A stretch of DNA of 64,000 nt, from contig NZ_CP080327.1 in assembly GCF_019443285.1 (NCBI RefSeq), positions 1,178,001 to 1,242,000 of the forward strand, written 5' to 3'. This document shows positions 9,477 through 19,278 of the stretch, one piece after another. Numbering within the stretch: position 1 is the first letter of the stretch; each line of letters begins with the position of its first letter. The notes under the pieces are model-generated. The model made no database searches. It worked only from the letters and a program-made list of their open reading frames with translations, and had not been told where the DNA came from. The translations under genes were made by a program, and so were the position numbers. This stretch comes from Aquisediminimonas profunda (GTDB lineage Bacteria > Pseudomonadota > Alphaproteobacteria > Sphingomonadales > Sphingomonadaceae).

Positions 9477-11288
9477 ATGTCAGGGTTGAAGCTGATAACA
9501 CGGCTAGGGATGGTTCTGGCTACTGCCGCGGCGGCATGCGGAGCATTGGCAAAACCAGTTAAGGGGGTAACTTCCCCCGACCAAACTGGGCTTTCCTGCG
9601 ACCAATCAATCGTCGAAAAATTCAAGCCTGATCCGAGGGCAACGGTCATCCAGGTGAAGCAGTTCCGCAAGGGAGATCAACTTTCTGCTGAGTTTGAGTG
9701 GTATCTTGCCAATTCCGGCATCTCCAAGACGGTCGAGGCCGATCTTTGCCTTGTTAAGTTGCTGGTCGGGCCAGGAAATCCTGGTCCTGCCGATTCTGCA
9801 TCGACTTCGGCAGGAATTGGCATCGAGATATGGCTCCCAGAAAAAAGTGCATGGAACGGTCGCTTACATGCCGTTGGCACGGGCGGTTGGGCTGGGGGCG
9901 TTGAGAGCGATCCGGCAAAGAACTCTACGTCATTCAGCAACGACCTGCAGTTAACGTCAGCCGTTGCGGCGCGAGAGGGAGCGGTCGTTTCCAGCACTGA
10001 CGCCGGGCACATGAGTTCGGCTACTGATGGCTCCTTTGCAATGAATCCTGACGGGACCAGCAACACGGTGCTGTGGAGGGATTATGCGAGCCGATCGTTG
10101 CATGTCCAGGCAGTCATGACCACAGCGCTTGCGACCGCCTATTATGGTCGCAAACCAAAATATAGATACTTTGAAGGTGGATCGGGTGGAGGCAGGCAAG
10201 CCCTTGCCTTGGCACAGCGTTACCCGCGAGATTATGATGGAATCATTGCCGCCTTTCCTGCTGTGTATTTTTCGAAATTTATACTTGCTTCCCTCTACCC
10301 GCAGATCGTCATCCAGCGCGATTTGGGTGGCCGCTACATGTCCAACGAGCAGCTGGACTTTGTGTCAAATCAGGCAATTGCTGCTTGCGACGTTCTCGAC
10401 GGAAAGCATCTCGGTTTTGTTATCGACCAAAAGTCCTGTCGATATGACCCCGCCAGGGATCCGGCAGTATTGTGTGCATCAAGCGGCGGAAACAACGTAA
10501 CCCCGAATTGTGTGACCCCGCAGCAAGCGAATGCAATTAACAAGATCTGGTATGGGATGACTTCTGATGGCAGCGTCCCAAGTCCGGCCTTTGACAACGG
10601 TTTTGGTCCGTTGACCGGCAAGCGACGATGGTTCGGCTATGCGCGCGGAACCAGCCTTCTCGTGACGGCATCGAATCAGGCGTTCGTAATGGCGGCCGAT
10701 ATGGCGGGCCTGGCACTTCAGGATCCCGCATTCGCTTCGTCGACATTTCGTAATGCACGGACCAACGGAATGGATCGCTGGAAGTCGCTGACATATGAGC
10801 AGCTGTCCGAGGCCTTTGACTTGACCGAGAAGCGGCAATCTAGCTGGGACTATATTGACAGCCAGATACCAGACCTGTCGGCCTTCAAGAAGCGTGGAGG
10901 AAAACTGATACATTATCACGGAACAGACGACCCCTTTATTCCGTTTCTCGGTTCCGAAAAATACTATGACAGCGTGATTGCGCAGATGCACGGCTTGAAG
11001 AACGTGCAGAACTTCTATCGCTTCTATCTGGTTCCGGGCATGTGGCATGGTCCTCGCAATGGCACGTCAAACCCGAATGCGAATCCGCCAATCATCCGTG
11101 CGGGCAAAGGCGAGGTTTATGATCTGCTTACAGCCTGGGTCGAGAAGGGCGCCGCGCCAGTAAGCATTGTGCTGCAATCAGAAAGTGACGTTCCCGTTCA
11201 AAAAACTTTGCCGATGTGTTTGTATCCCTCTCGGGTCAGTTATGTTTCTGGCGATATCAACTCGGCAGAAAGTTACACATGCAAGTAA
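9477..11288 (+). CDS. Tannase / feruloyl esterase family hydrolase
   Basis: A 603-residue secreted or periplasmic alpha/beta-hydrolase of the tannase/feruloyl esterase family, which cleaves esters of phenolic or other acids. The ATG at 9477 opens a signal peptide (MSGLKLITRLGM, then an Ala-rich core). The catalytic triad is inferred as Ser236 in GGSGGGRQ, Asp484 or Asp485 in HGTDDPFIP, and His524 in PGMWHGPRNG. The usual CS-D-HC arrangement places a Cys before Ser and after His, joined by a disulfide; both positions here are Gly. It may release the growth substrate from an ester outside the cytoplasm. Confidence 0.88.
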   Translation: MSGLKLITRLGMVLATAAAACGALAKPVKGVTSPDQTGLSCDQSIVEKFKPDPRATVIQVKQFRKGDQLSAEFEWYLANSGISKTVEADLCLVKLLVGPGNPGPADSASTSAGIGIEIWLPEKSAWNGRLHAVGTGGWAGGVESDPAKNSTSFSNDLQLTSAVAAREGAVVSSTDAGHMSSATDGSFAMNPDGTSNTVLWRDYASRSLHVQAVMTTALATAYYGRKPKYRYFEGGSGGGRQALALAQRYPRDYDGIIAAFPAVYFSKFILASLYPQIVIQRDLGGRYMSNEQLDFVSNQAIAACDVLDGKHLGFVIDQKSCRYDPARDPAVLCASSGGNNVTPNCVTPQQANAINKIWYGMTSDGSVPSPAFDNGFGPLTGKRRWFGYARGTSLLVTASNQAFVMAADMAGLALQDPAFASSTFRNARTNGMDRWKSLTYEQLSEAFDLTEKRQSSWDYIDSQIPDLSAFKKRGGKLIHYHGTDDPFIPFLGSEKYYDSVIAQMHGLKNVQNFYRFYLVPGMWHGPRNGTSNPNANPPIIRAGKGEVYDLLTAWVEKGAAPVSIVLQSESDVPVQKTLPMCLYPSRVSYVSGDINSAESYTCK

Positions 11289-11337
11289 TTCACGGGGATT
11301 GGATTCTAGATGATCCAGGAAGAATTTTGGATTCTTT

Positions 11338-11364
11338 GGCCGGCTCACGGGAGTGCGGCCGGCC
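11338..11364 (+). terminator. Strong GC-rich hairpin after tannase-like gene
   Basis: GGCCGGC (11338-11344) pairs with GCCGGCC (11358-11364), and CAC/GTG pair inside around a GGGA loop. It lies 50 bp past the stop. There is no T-run, so it is only a candidate terminator. Confidence 0.4.
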
Positions 11365-11531
11365 GACGAAAACCTTCACAAGCTATAGTGAAGTGAAGGC
11401 ACGGCTTCGACGAGCCGCGAAGCTGGCCGATTTTGCTGCGATGATCATCAAAACGAGCGAGCTCTTGCTGTTGAAGGTCTAATTGAGCTCTCCAAGACGC
11501 GATACATGAGCTTAGAAAGGTACTGCCTCAT

Positions 11532-12242
11532 ATGCTAGGAAAATCAGTTCGAAGGGTCCCGAGAAAGCCCGCAACTCTGAGTAAGCACTCTCGGGCGGCG
11601 AAGGCAATTGTTTCTGAAACGGGGGCAAAGGGACTTAGGGCAAAGGCTGCCTTGATGGACGCCGCGAGGCAAGTTTTCAGCGAAATGCGCTATACCCACG
11701 CACGAGTTCAAGATGTTACTGAGTGCGCCGGCTTCTCGCTCGGCGCCTTTTATCGTTACTTCAGCGACAAGGATGACATACTTTTCGCGATAGTTTCGAT
11801 CTACTTCGACCAAGCGTATGCGACGACTTTCCTTGGCGCCCGATACGACCCTTCGAATCCCATGCAATCACTGCGCAAGTCCACAGTCCAGACGATAGAG
11901 TTCTCTATGGAAAACAGAAATCTAATCAAAATCCTTTGGGAGACTTCCCAATTCAACAGGGATATTGAGGAGCAGTGGAGTGAGCTGCGTAGCCGGATTT
12001 ACAGGAAGATTGCGCGCTTGATTACGCGGGCGCAGGAGGACAACATTGGTTGTCCTGGGATTGATCCCATCTATACAGCCGAGTTGCTTACGTGCATGAC
12101 TGAACATGCGGTCTACCGAAAGCTTGTCTTGCCATCCAAGATCCCTGCGCGCGAACCAGAGAACCTGACCGAACATCTTGTTAATCTTTGGGCGCGCGTA
12201 CTCTTCTTGCCTCAAGTTTGGCAGCCGGTCCTGGCAAAATGA
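11532..12242 (+). CDS. TetR family transcriptional regulator (paralogue 1)
   Basis: A 236-residue TetR-type regulator. The DNA-binding domain spans about residues 37-84 and contains the helix-turn-helix VQDVTECAGFSLGAFYRYFSDKDDIL. The C-terminal half would bind a ligand, perhaps an acyl-CoA. It is strikingly close to the regulator at 44797-45594; the two align without gaps from SETGAKGLRAKAALMDAA through the HTH and much of the ligand domain. Both are candidate readers of the TGAYRTCA palindrome, although no such site was seen upstream of either gene. The ATG at 11532 follows AGAAAGG. Confidence 0.9.
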   Translation: MLGKSVRRVPRKPATLSKHSRAAKAIVSETGAKGLRAKAALMDAARQVFSEMRYTHARVQDVTECAGFSLGAFYRYFSDKDDILFAIVSIYFDQAYATTFLGARYDPSNPMQSLRKSTVQTIEFSMENRNLIKILWETSQFNRDIEEQWSELRSRIYRKIARLITRAQEDNIGCPGIDPIYTAELLTCMTEHAVYRKLVLPSKIPAREPENLTEHLVNLWARVLFLPQVWQPVLAK

Positions 12243-12592
12243 CAAGCTCTGGTGCCGCGTTGTAGACTTGAACGGGGCGTTCCGAATGGGTCAGGTAATG
12301 AGCGAGTAAAGGTTCGCCTAGCGGTCTAAAGATACAATCAATGTCGCCCAGCAACTTGCTAAAAGCATGGTTGCGAACTCGCAGATCTTGTTGGCACTAC
12401 AAGTTGCATTATCGATGTGCTTGCCGAATGTCTGAGGCTGTGGTTGCCGCCATATACGCTGCGGAACTCGCAAATAATTCGGATAATACTTCTGCCATTT
12501 GTTAGGCACTCAAATGCACTATGTCTTGCCTGGGGCAGTGAATGCTGGAGTGAATGTCTCGACAAGACCCTCGTCACCCATGGCAAAATTCA
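12243..12592. other. Convergent intergenic gap
   Basis: 350 bp between the convergent TetR gene and acyl-CoA dehydrogenase. I see no gene, strong hairpin or repeat in it. Confidence 0.6.
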
Positions 12593-13759
12593 CTACGGAA
12601 AATAGTCAATATCATCACGTGCCAAAAGATTCTTCACAATGATGTTTCTTTGAATCTGATTGGTCCCGCCGGCGATCTCATATAATTTGGTCTCCCGCCA
12701 GAAACGCTCAAGCGGGAACTCCAGAGCATAAGAATAGCCGCCCATAACTTGCATGGCTTTGCCTATGCACCTGGTCGTTGCCTCCGTCGCGACGATTTTG
12801 GCAATGGATGCCTCCGTTGAGCACGACAGGCCCTGGTCCAGGCGCCAGGCCGCGTGCCAGCAAACAAGTCTGGAAGCTTGGATCTCGGAGGCAATCTCAG
12901 CCAACATATGGCCGACGGCTTGAAGGTTTATGATCTCTGTGCCGAATTGCTTGCGTTGTTTTGCATAAGTCAGAGCTTGCTCAAAAGCGCCCTGGGCGAT
13001 TCCACAGGCTTGTGCTGCAACATATACTCTTTCAGCATCGAGAAGGCTAAAAATCATCTTTGCGCCTCCGCCAACCGGGCCCAAGAGGTTCGCTGCCGGC
13101 ACCACTACATTATCGAAGAACACCTCGCAGGTGTGCGTCGCTTGTGCTGCAAGCTTTGGGATAGGACGCACGCTTATACCCGGAGTCGTCCGATCGACAA
13201 GCAGGATGGACAGCCCGCGATGGCCGGGGGCTTCGCGGTCGGTGCGAACAAACGCCATGATGTATTCAGCGGTATCCGCGCCGGTAGTCCAGATTTTCTG
13301 ACCGTTGATCAGATAGTTGTCGCCGTCTCGAACTGCACTTGTGGCAAGGCTGGCCAGGTCGGAGCCTGAATTTGGTTCGCTCAGCCCCATTGCAATGCGG
13401 ATTTTGCCAGAGGCAATTCCAGGAAGAAACTTCTCCTTCTGTTCTTCCGAGCCGTATCTTTCTATGCCAACTCCGCAGAATGCAACGGACGGGGCAAATG
13501 CATAAATGAGGCATCCGCCGGCTCGCGCAATCTCCTCCATGACCACGCAGCGCGAGATCTCGTCCATTGGGTTTCCCCCATATTGTTCAGGTATGGTAAT
13601 CCCGCAAAGGCCCAGTTCCGCCATTTTGTTGTAGATTTCCCTTGGGAAGATGGCTTCACGATCTAGGCGGCTGATTTCAGCTGTGGGTGCTTCTCGCTGG
13701 AAAAAGCTGCGCAGCGTCTGGCGAAGTGCACGCCGTTCCTCACCGAGTTCAAAGTCCAT
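12593..13759 (-). CDS. Acyl-CoA dehydrogenase
   Basis: A 388-residue FAD-dependent acyl-CoA dehydrogenase introducing a 2,3-double bond into an acyl-CoA. Signatures are LSEPNSGSDLASLAT in the middle domain and YEIAGGTNQIQRNII at the C-terminus. At the position of the medium-chain catalytic Glu (IYEGT) there is Gly364; many family members have moved or lost this base, so this alone does not mean inactivity. It is a single gene with a near-match operator site (CGACGTCA, 13860) about 100 bp upstream. Confidence 0.9.
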   Translation of the reverse strand: MDFELGEERRALRQTLRSFFQREAPTAEISRLDREAIFPREIYNKMAELGLCGITIPEQYGGNPMDEISRCVVMEEIARAGGCLIYAFAPSVAFCGVGIERYGSEEQKEKFLPGIASGKIRIAMGLSEPNSGSDLASLATSAVRDGDNYLINGQKIWTTGADTAEYIMAFVRTDREAPGHRGLSILLVDRTTPGISVRPIPKLAAQATHTCEVFFDNVVVPAANLLGPVGGGAKMIFSLLDAERVYVAAQACGIAQGAFEQALTYAKQRKQFGTEIINLQAVGHMLAEIASEIQASRLVCWHAAWRLDQGLSCSTEASIAKIVATEATTRCIGKAMQVMGGYSYALEFPLERFWRETKLYEIAGGTNQIQRNIIVKNLLARDDIDYFP

Positions 13760-13859
13760 TTGTCATATCCCGAATTTTTCGATTTTCTGGCAGAAATGCA
13801 GCTTTGATCCTTGCGCCAGGACTCGTCACTGTCAACCGCTGAACTAAAAAAAGGAAAAC

Positions 13860-13867
13860 CGACGTCA
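13860..13867. promoter_or_regulatory. TGAYRTCA-like site, one mismatch (CGACGTCA)
   Basis: On the minus strand it reads TGACGTCG, 100 bp upstream of the acyl-CoA dehydrogenase start (13759). One base departs from the motif. Confidence 0.4.
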
Positions 13868-14356
13868 GATTTGCAAAAGATTTTTTTAGGAAGCGCCACC
13901 ACATTGCGGAGCTGGGGATCGGGAGTTCCTCTCCCTTGCTCGGTCCGTGAATCTGAGGATACGCCTTTGCCACCTTTGTTCAATCCCAACCCGTTTGCCA
14001 GATGGCGCGCGACCTTGTCGGACCTTGGTCTTGGCGGCTCAAACAGCGTCGAAAGGAGCCCAGCGCATGGCGCGTGGAGAAGCCTTCAATATGGGCGCGA
14101 GCACATGGAATGTGATCATCCGAATCCAATTGCTCGCCACCGATTCGGGACAGCCCCTAACCAAGTCGGCATTTAGGTGGGGTTTTGCCGCCAGGTTGGC
14201 GAAGGCGGCCGCCGAAGTTGATGAATGTTGACGATCGCGTGGTTATTCACCTAACAACCGCTGACCCGACAATTGTCCCGAAGGAGCGGCGTAACGACGC
14301 AAAATGCGTCGCAATGAGACCCGCCGCCGGCAAAGGTTCGCAATAAAGAGTGAAAG

Positions 14357-14364
14357 TGATGTCG
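14357..14364. promoter_or_regulatory. TGAYRTCA-like site, one mismatch (TGATGTCG)
   Basis: It lies 164 bp upstream of the luciferase-like monooxygenase start, in the same AAAG-TGAYRTC context as the better sites. Confidence 0.4.
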
Positions 14365-14527
14365 ACAACTTTTCTTTGTTGACAAACCGGCAGCTTGTCT
14401 GGGAGAAGCGGCGCGAGGCTCACGCCATTGCGGTAGTGGAATTCACGGATACGGATGTGCACTTGCCGTAGCGTTGGGTCTCGTCTGATCGTAGCTTGGA
14501 TGGAGCTGTAGCTAAAGGAACGAACCG

Positions 14528-15700
14528 ATGTTTATAGATATTTTTTCGGAGCTTCAGCGAGCGCAAAAATGGAGTCCCGAAGCCGAGGCTACCGTCATTC
14601 ACAATGCCATCGAGCAGGCCAAGCTAGTTGATGAGTTGGGCTATGGTGCCTGGTGGTCTGTTGAACATCACGGCGCAGGCGAATTCAGTCAGTCGTCGAC
14701 TCCGGAAATGTTTCACGTTGCTCTTGCGATGTCGACGAAGAGGCTGCGGATCGGCCACGCGGGTGTTTTGACGCCATACAAGATCAACCATCCGGTGCGT
14801 CTCGCTGAGCGAGCAGCTTTTCTGGATATCATCAGCGGCGGGCGGCTCGAGATGGGCCTCGCCCGGTCATCCGCAAACGAGTGGGATGTTTTCGAGGTGC
14901 CCAAAGAGGTAACTCAGCGTCAATTCGACGAGCTTTCGGGGATGCTTCCAAAAATGTGGTCCGATGAGCCGTTCAGTTGGGATAGCGATCTCGTAAAGAT
15001 CCCCAAAACGCAGATCATTCCAAAGCCGCTTCAGAAGTTTCCGCGGTTGTGGGCGTGTGGTCAGTCGCCAGAAGGTGCGTTCAACGCAGGAAGGCTCGGA
15101 CTGGGATTCCTAGGCACGACGATCTTGCAGCCCCTGCAAACCACTATCGACCTCAAGGTTAAATTCAACGAGGGCGCTGCCGTCAGGTCCAGCGATATAG
15201 TTCAGCCAAATCTCGGTTATGCGCTCTTTACCTTTCTCCATTGCGCACCCACGCGCCAGGCCGCAATCGAAAGCCGAGCCGCGGAATCGGCGATGTGGTA
15301 TGTCAACCGTGCGGCTGAATACTTCAAGGTGCCGCGCGAGGGCTTGATTGCTGGCGTGCGTGCTACGCCTCACCCGGGAGGCGTGAGCTGGCGGCAGGCG
15401 ACAGCTGATGACTACGTTCCCGAGCCCTGTGATCCAGATGATCCACATCCCGCTGTCCGGCTTTTGAACCGGCAATTCCTTGGTATGCCGATTGATCCTG
15501 AAGAGGCATACGAGGTTATTGGCGGAATTGACTCCGTCCTAATCGGCGATCCGGAAACTTGCTTGGGCAAGATCAAGAAGATTCAAGCGATCGGTGTCGA
15601 CCGACTTTTGACACTCCAGCAATTCGGTTTTCTTACGCATGAGCAAGTATGCCGGAGCATTACCTTGATCGGCCAAGAAGTCGTGCCAGTAGTCGCATGA
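14528..15700 (+). CDS. Luciferase-like (LLM class) flavin-dependent monooxygenase 1
   Basis: A 390-residue bacterial-luciferase-fold oxidoreductase, expected to use FMNH2 from a separate reductase and O2 to oxidise its substrate. Family features include EQAKLVDELGYGAWWSVEHH, the RLRIGHAGVLTPYKINHPVRLAE core, and ISGGRLEMGLARS. It is followed at short distances by an acyl-CoA ligase and an SDR, so probably shares a transcript with them. A flavin reductase that could serve it lies at 44021. Type II Baeyer-Villiger oxygenation or hydroxylation are both possible. Confidence 0.87.
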   Translation: MFIDIFSELQRAQKWSPEAEATVIHNAIEQAKLVDELGYGAWWSVEHHGAGEFSQSSTPEMFHVALAMSTKRLRIGHAGVLTPYKINHPVRLAERAAFLDIISGGRLEMGLARSSANEWDVFEVPKEVTQRQFDELSGMLPKMWSDEPFSWDSDLVKIPKTQIIPKPLQKFPRLWACGQSPEGAFNAGRLGLGFLGTTILQPLQTTIDLKVKFNEGAAVRSSDIVQPNLGYALFTFLHCAPTRQAAIESRAAESAMWYVNRAAEYFKVPREGLIAGVRATPHPGGVSWRQATADDYVPEPCDPDDPHPAVRLLNRQFLGMPIDPEEAYEVIGGIDSVLIGDPETCLGKIKKIQAIGVDRLLTLQQFGFLTHEQVCRSITLIGQEVVPVVA

Positions 15701-15819
15701 ATGATGTAGTTGTTCTTGTCAGCCGTGCTCAACTTGGCATTTGGGAAGGTATGAAAGTTTTCACTGCTGTTTGCACAACAGCGCTCATTGCCCTTTGATA
15801 GATGCAATGGAATAGTGTG

Positions 15820-17253
15820 ATGGCTGATGCAGCAGACTGGCCAAGCCTGATTATTGAGCTGGCAAAGTCTACAAAATCAGATTGGGTAGCGCTCAGCCAA
15901 GGCTCGGAACAGCTGACGATCCGGGAACTCGCAGAGAGAATGCAGAAGACTGCCGCTGCTCTTCGAGATGGTTCGGGGCCTGTCATGATCAGCACCCCCG
16001 ACGCACTACTTCACACCACAGCAGTATTGGGCGCTGGTGCTGCTGGTCGCCCTGCTTTGATGGTGGATAGCCGCGTTCCGGACCAGTTGGCGCTCGAAAT
16101 CTACCGGAGGACCAGAGCGACTGCTTTGATTGGGCGCGATCTGCCGGGCTTGATTGCGCTTTCCGAGAGGGAACTGAACGAACGGCTGCCGATTCAGCCC
16201 GTCGGCCGATCTGGGGATGCGATCAATACCATGCTTTTGACATCAGGCTCGACGGGTGTTCCAAAAGTCGTGCAACGCTCAATCAGCGCGGATTTTGCGG
16301 CCTCACACAATTTGCAGATTTTGGGCTACCCATTAGGAGAGGGCGATCGCTACCTGTTGATGGTTCCTTTCGCGAGCGCAGTCTTCATCACTATCCTTAT
16401 GGGCGTCATTATCCTCCGTAGCACTGTAGTGATCGGCGCATTTGGTGAAGATCTGGGGCAACGTTTTGCGGACCAGCATATTTCGGGGGCCTATTGTGTG
16501 CCAACGATGCTGCGCCTGGCGCAGCTGCATGATGGACTTCAAGGTCCCGGGTGGGACGGACTGCGCGGCCTGATGGTCGGCGGCGAACAGCTCGACGCAG
16601 AGAGCCGAGAACGTTTGGCCAAGTATTTCCCGGATGCCTACTTGTTCTACGGCATGAGCGAACATCCCAATGTTGCGCTGGCTCGTCCGCAAGACTTGCT
16701 TGAACGTCCGGGGTGCGTCGGCTTGCCGCTCCCTATGCGCGACTTGCGTTTCGTCCATCCCGGGACCCAGGACGATGTCGAACAGAGCAAGGAAGGTCAA
16801 ATTTTGTTGCGGGGCCCCGAGCTCTTCTCCGGCTATGTAGGGGAAGAACCAATCGGAGATTGGTTCGCAACAGGCGATATCGGCTACCGAGATAAAGACG
16901 GGTTTCTGTATGTAACCGGGCGCGTCAACGATCAGGTTAACGTTGGAGGTAATCGCGTTTCCACCGTCGAAGTGAGCGCTTTGATTGACGCCCATCCAGA
17001 AGTCTTGAGCTGCGCAGTTGTTGCGATTGACGATCCAGTCTGGACCACGAAGCTTATAGCTTTCGTTGTACGGGCCGAGGGCGCCGAGCTTTTGGCGGAT
17101 GACTTGGTATCCTGGCTCAAAAGCCGTACAACGGCCTATCGCATTCCTCGGGCGATCTATTTCTTGGACAGGTTGCCAGTCGACACGTCCGGAAAGCTCT
17201 CGCGTCAAACACTCGTTAAATGGGCCATCGAAGCGGAAAAGTGTTCGATGTGA
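15820..17253 (+). CDS. AMP-forming acyl-CoA synthetase / ligase
   Basis: An adenylate-forming enzyme (477 residues from the ATG at 15820; an in-frame ATG at 15802 adds six) that would activate a carboxylic acid to its CoA ester. Diagnostic motifs are the phosphate loop LLTSGSTGVPKVV, the LFYGMSEHP region, GDIGYRDKDGFLYVTGR, and the C-terminal lysine in DTSGKLSR. The protein is rather short for the family, with a compact N-terminal domain. It lies between a luciferase-like monooxygenase and an SDR and probably feeds the CoA-dependent steps encoded further on. Confidence 0.9.
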   Translation: MADAADWPSLIIELAKSTKSDWVALSQGSEQLTIRELAERMQKTAAALRDGSGPVMISTPDALLHTTAVLGAGAAGRPALMVDSRVPDQLALEIYRRTRATALIGRDLPGLIALSERELNERLPIQPVGRSGDAINTMLLTSGSTGVPKVVQRSISADFAASHNLQILGYPLGEGDRYLLMVPFASAVFITILMGVIILRSTVVIGAFGEDLGQRFADQHISGAYCVPTMLRLAQLHDGLQGPGWDGLRGLMVGGEQLDAESRERLAKYFPDAYLFYGMSEHPNVALARPQDLLERPGCVGLPLPMRDLRFVHPGTQDDVEQSKEGQILLRGPELFSGYVGEEPIGDWFATGDIGYRDKDGFLYVTGRVNDQVNVGGNRVSTVEVSALIDAHPEVLSCAVVAIDDPVWTTKLIAFVVRAEGAELLADDLVSWLKSRTTAYRIPRAIYFLDRLPVDTSGKLSRQTLVKWAIEAEKCSM

Positions 17254-17415
17254 TGGTTCCGCTCGACGATGAACTGCTGCAGCGTTTTCAAATTATCCCT
17301 CTTAGACCAGGGAAGTTCGGCCAAAGATCGCAGCAGTGTCGTGTCCCCTTCAAAGCGATCGACTCAAGTTCGCCAAGAAACGAATGGTTCTCATTTTCGG
17401 CAACAAGGACCTGCA

Positions 17416-18192
17416 ATGGATCTTTTCTCACTTCGCGGGCGGACCGCATTGATTACTGGCGGTTCCCGCGGCATTGGCGCGATGATCGCAGAGGGCTTTT
17501 TGAAGGCTGGCGCCAAGGTTTATATCACTGCCAGGAAGGCCGCGCAGTGTAAAGAAACCGCGCGAAAGCTCTCATCTCTAGGCGAATGCATAGCCCTGCC
17601 TGGTGACGCATCTGGCGCCGACGGAGCAAGGACTTTGGCGGCAAATTACCTCGCACTTGAAGACCGGCTTGATATCTTGGTGAACAATGCGGGTGCCACG
17701 TGGGGTGCAAATTTTCCCGAATTCCCGGAATCGGGTTGGGACAAGACCTTCGATATCAATCTCAAAACGCCGTTTTTTTTGGCCCAGGCCTTGCTCGAAG
17801 CCCTTAGGAAGGCGGCAAGCGCTGATCGACCAGCAAAGATAATCAACATTGCCTCGGTCGACGGCGTTAGCGTCAATGCGCTCGAGACATACTCTTATGC
17901 AGCCAGCAAGGCGGGACTGATACATTTGACGAAGCGATTGGGGCTGGGTCTCGCGAAGGAAAATATCATAGTCTCTGCGATTGCGCCGGGCGCGTTTGCC
18001 TCCGAAATGAATTATCTTGCTCGCGATGAGGGGGAAGTTTTGGCCCGGGAAATTCCGGCCAGACGTATTGGGGATAGCGATGATATGGCGGGCGCCGCAA
18101 TTTTTCTCGCATCTCGAGCGGGCGACTACGTCGTCGGGACTACACTCGTCGTCGATGGAGGAGTGGCACTGACCCGGCTTGCCTGCGGGTAG
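17416..18192 (+). CDS. Short-chain dehydrogenase/reductase (SDR)
   Basis: A 258-residue NAD(P)-dependent alcohol/ketone oxidoreductase. The cofactor motif is GGSRGIG, followed by NNAG, catalytic Ser in NIASVDG and the YAASK Tyr-Lys pair. The start at 17416 is supported by AAGGA eight bases upstream and by the normal SDR N-terminus; the open frame extends 49 codons further upstream without SDR character. It is the last gene of the monooxygenase-ligase-SDR group. Confidence 0.9.
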   Translation: MDLFSLRGRTALITGGSRGIGAMIAEGFLKAGAKVYITARKAAQCKETARKLSSLGECIALPGDASGADGARTLAANYLALEDRLDILVNNAGATWGANFPEFPESGWDKTFDINLKTPFFLAQALLEALRKAASADRPAKIINIASVDGVSVNALETYSYAASKAGLIHLTKRLGLGLAKENIIVSAIAPGAFASEMNYLARDEGEVLAREIPARRIGDSDDMAGAAIFLASRAGDYVVGTTLVVDGGVALTRLACG

Positions 18193-18255
18193 GAACGAGA
18201 ACTGGTATGCAAGAGATCTAAGCACCGCCGCGCGATGAATTCCAAAAATTGATGT

Positions 18256-18263
18256 TGACGTCA
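18256..18263. promoter_or_regulatory. TGACGTCA operator-like site with promoter
   Basis: A perfect palindrome 119 bp before the CoA-transferase-like pair. It overlaps a plausible promoter: TTGACG (18255-18260), a 17-bp spacer, and ATAACT (18278-18283). An operator on the -35 element suits a repressor. Confidence 0.6.
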
Positions 18264-18381
18264 TATTCACGCATGGCATAACTGCAAAGGTAACGGCGTG
18301 CTTTCAGAATTGGGGGGCTGCCCGGGCAGCAATCGAGTCTCGGAAATCGCACCGAGCCATTTTATGGGGCGTAAATAGGCA

Positions 18382-19278
18382 ATGAACAAAATAGTACCGC
18401 TAAGTGCGATAGATGATCTGGTAAACGACGGGGACAGTGTTGCCTTGGGTGGAGGGTGGTTTGCAAATCACCCGATGGCTGCGGCACGGCAGTTGATTCG
18501 AGCCGGGAGGAAGGGGCTTCGGCTGATTTCCAACATCGGTTCGATCGACGTTGATCTCTTGGTCGCTGCGGACTGCGTAGCTGAGGTGTCCTACGCCATG
18601 GTATCCCTCGAGGCCTTCGGTTTTGCAAACCATCTGCGCAGGGCTCTTGAGAGCGGGCGCGTCAAGGCTCATGAGATGCCCGGTCTCGCGATGCTCATTG
18701 GGCTTGATGCAACTGGCCGGGGCATGCCGTCACTTCCTTATCTTGGACCTTTCGGTTCGGACCTGATCGATCGTGATCCAGGTCTTATGCGTGTCAAATG
18801 TCCTTTCACTGACAAGGACATGATTTCGGTTCGCGCAATCGAGCCGGATGTCGCACTCCTTCACGTGACTCGTTGCGATGAAGAGGGCAACGCACAATGG
18901 CTCGGCACGATTGCACCAGACATTGTCATGGGCAAGGCAGCCAAACGCGTCATCATAACCTGCGAGAAGATTGTTGATCGCGAGGAAATTGTGCAGACCG
19001 CAGCAGCGACAAATCTTCCCGGATATTATGTCGAGGCGGTCATCGAGGTGCCATTTGGCGCACACCCGTGTTCGCACGTTCCGCACTATGCGATGGATGC
19101 GTTCAATATTTGGGATTACTCGGAAATCATTCCCGGCGATCCGCGGCTTCCAGCCTTTGTTGCGCAACTGCGCGGGGAGACAGAGGAAGAGTATCGCGCC
19201 CGGGTTGTGAATTCTGAGAAAGCGCAAATTTTGCGCACCTTGGTCGATCTCGGCCGCTCTGTGACGGAGGTCGCGTAA
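18382..19278 (+). CDS. Class I CoA-transferase-like protein, alpha subunit (IpdA-like)
   Basis: A 298-residue alpha subunit of the class I CoA-transferase superfamily (glutaconate CoA-transferase A / IpdA type). It opens with IDDLVNDGDSVALGG and contains RCDEEGNAQWLG, typical of the fold. It overlaps the beta-subunit gene by one base (TAATG), so they are co-translated and surely form a complex. Because the beta subunit lacks the catalytic Glu of true transferases, the pair may act as a ring-opening hydrolase like IpdAB of steroid degradation. That role is inference. Confidence 0.85.
   Translation: MNKIVPLSAIDDLVNDGDSVALGGGWFANHPMAAARQLIRAGRKGLRLISNIGSIDVDLLVAADCVAEVSYAMVSLEAFGFANHLRRALESGRVKAHEMPGLAMLIGLDATGRGMPSLPYLGPFGSDLIDRDPGLMRVKCPFTDKDMISVRAIEPDVALLHVTRCDEEGNAQWLGTIAPDIVMGKAAKRVIITCEKIVDREEIVQTAAATNLPGYYVEAVIEVPFGAHPCSHVPHYAMDAFNIWDYSEIIPGDPRLPAFVAQLRGETEEEYRARVVNSEKAQILRTLVDLGRSVTEVA

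Larger units (their letters stand above)
13760..14527. other. Divergent intergenic region
   Basis: 768 bp between the acyl-CoA dehydrogenase and the luciferase-like monooxygenase. Short open frames at 13811-14231 have no family features and are not annotated. It contains operator-like sites at 13860 and 14357. It could hold a decayed gene, but I recognise none. Confidence 0.5.

Noticed and set aside
13811-14231. Two overlapping open frames in the gap before the first monooxygenase
   Set aside because: No recognisable motif, no ribosome binding site, and mutual overlap; treated as intergenic.
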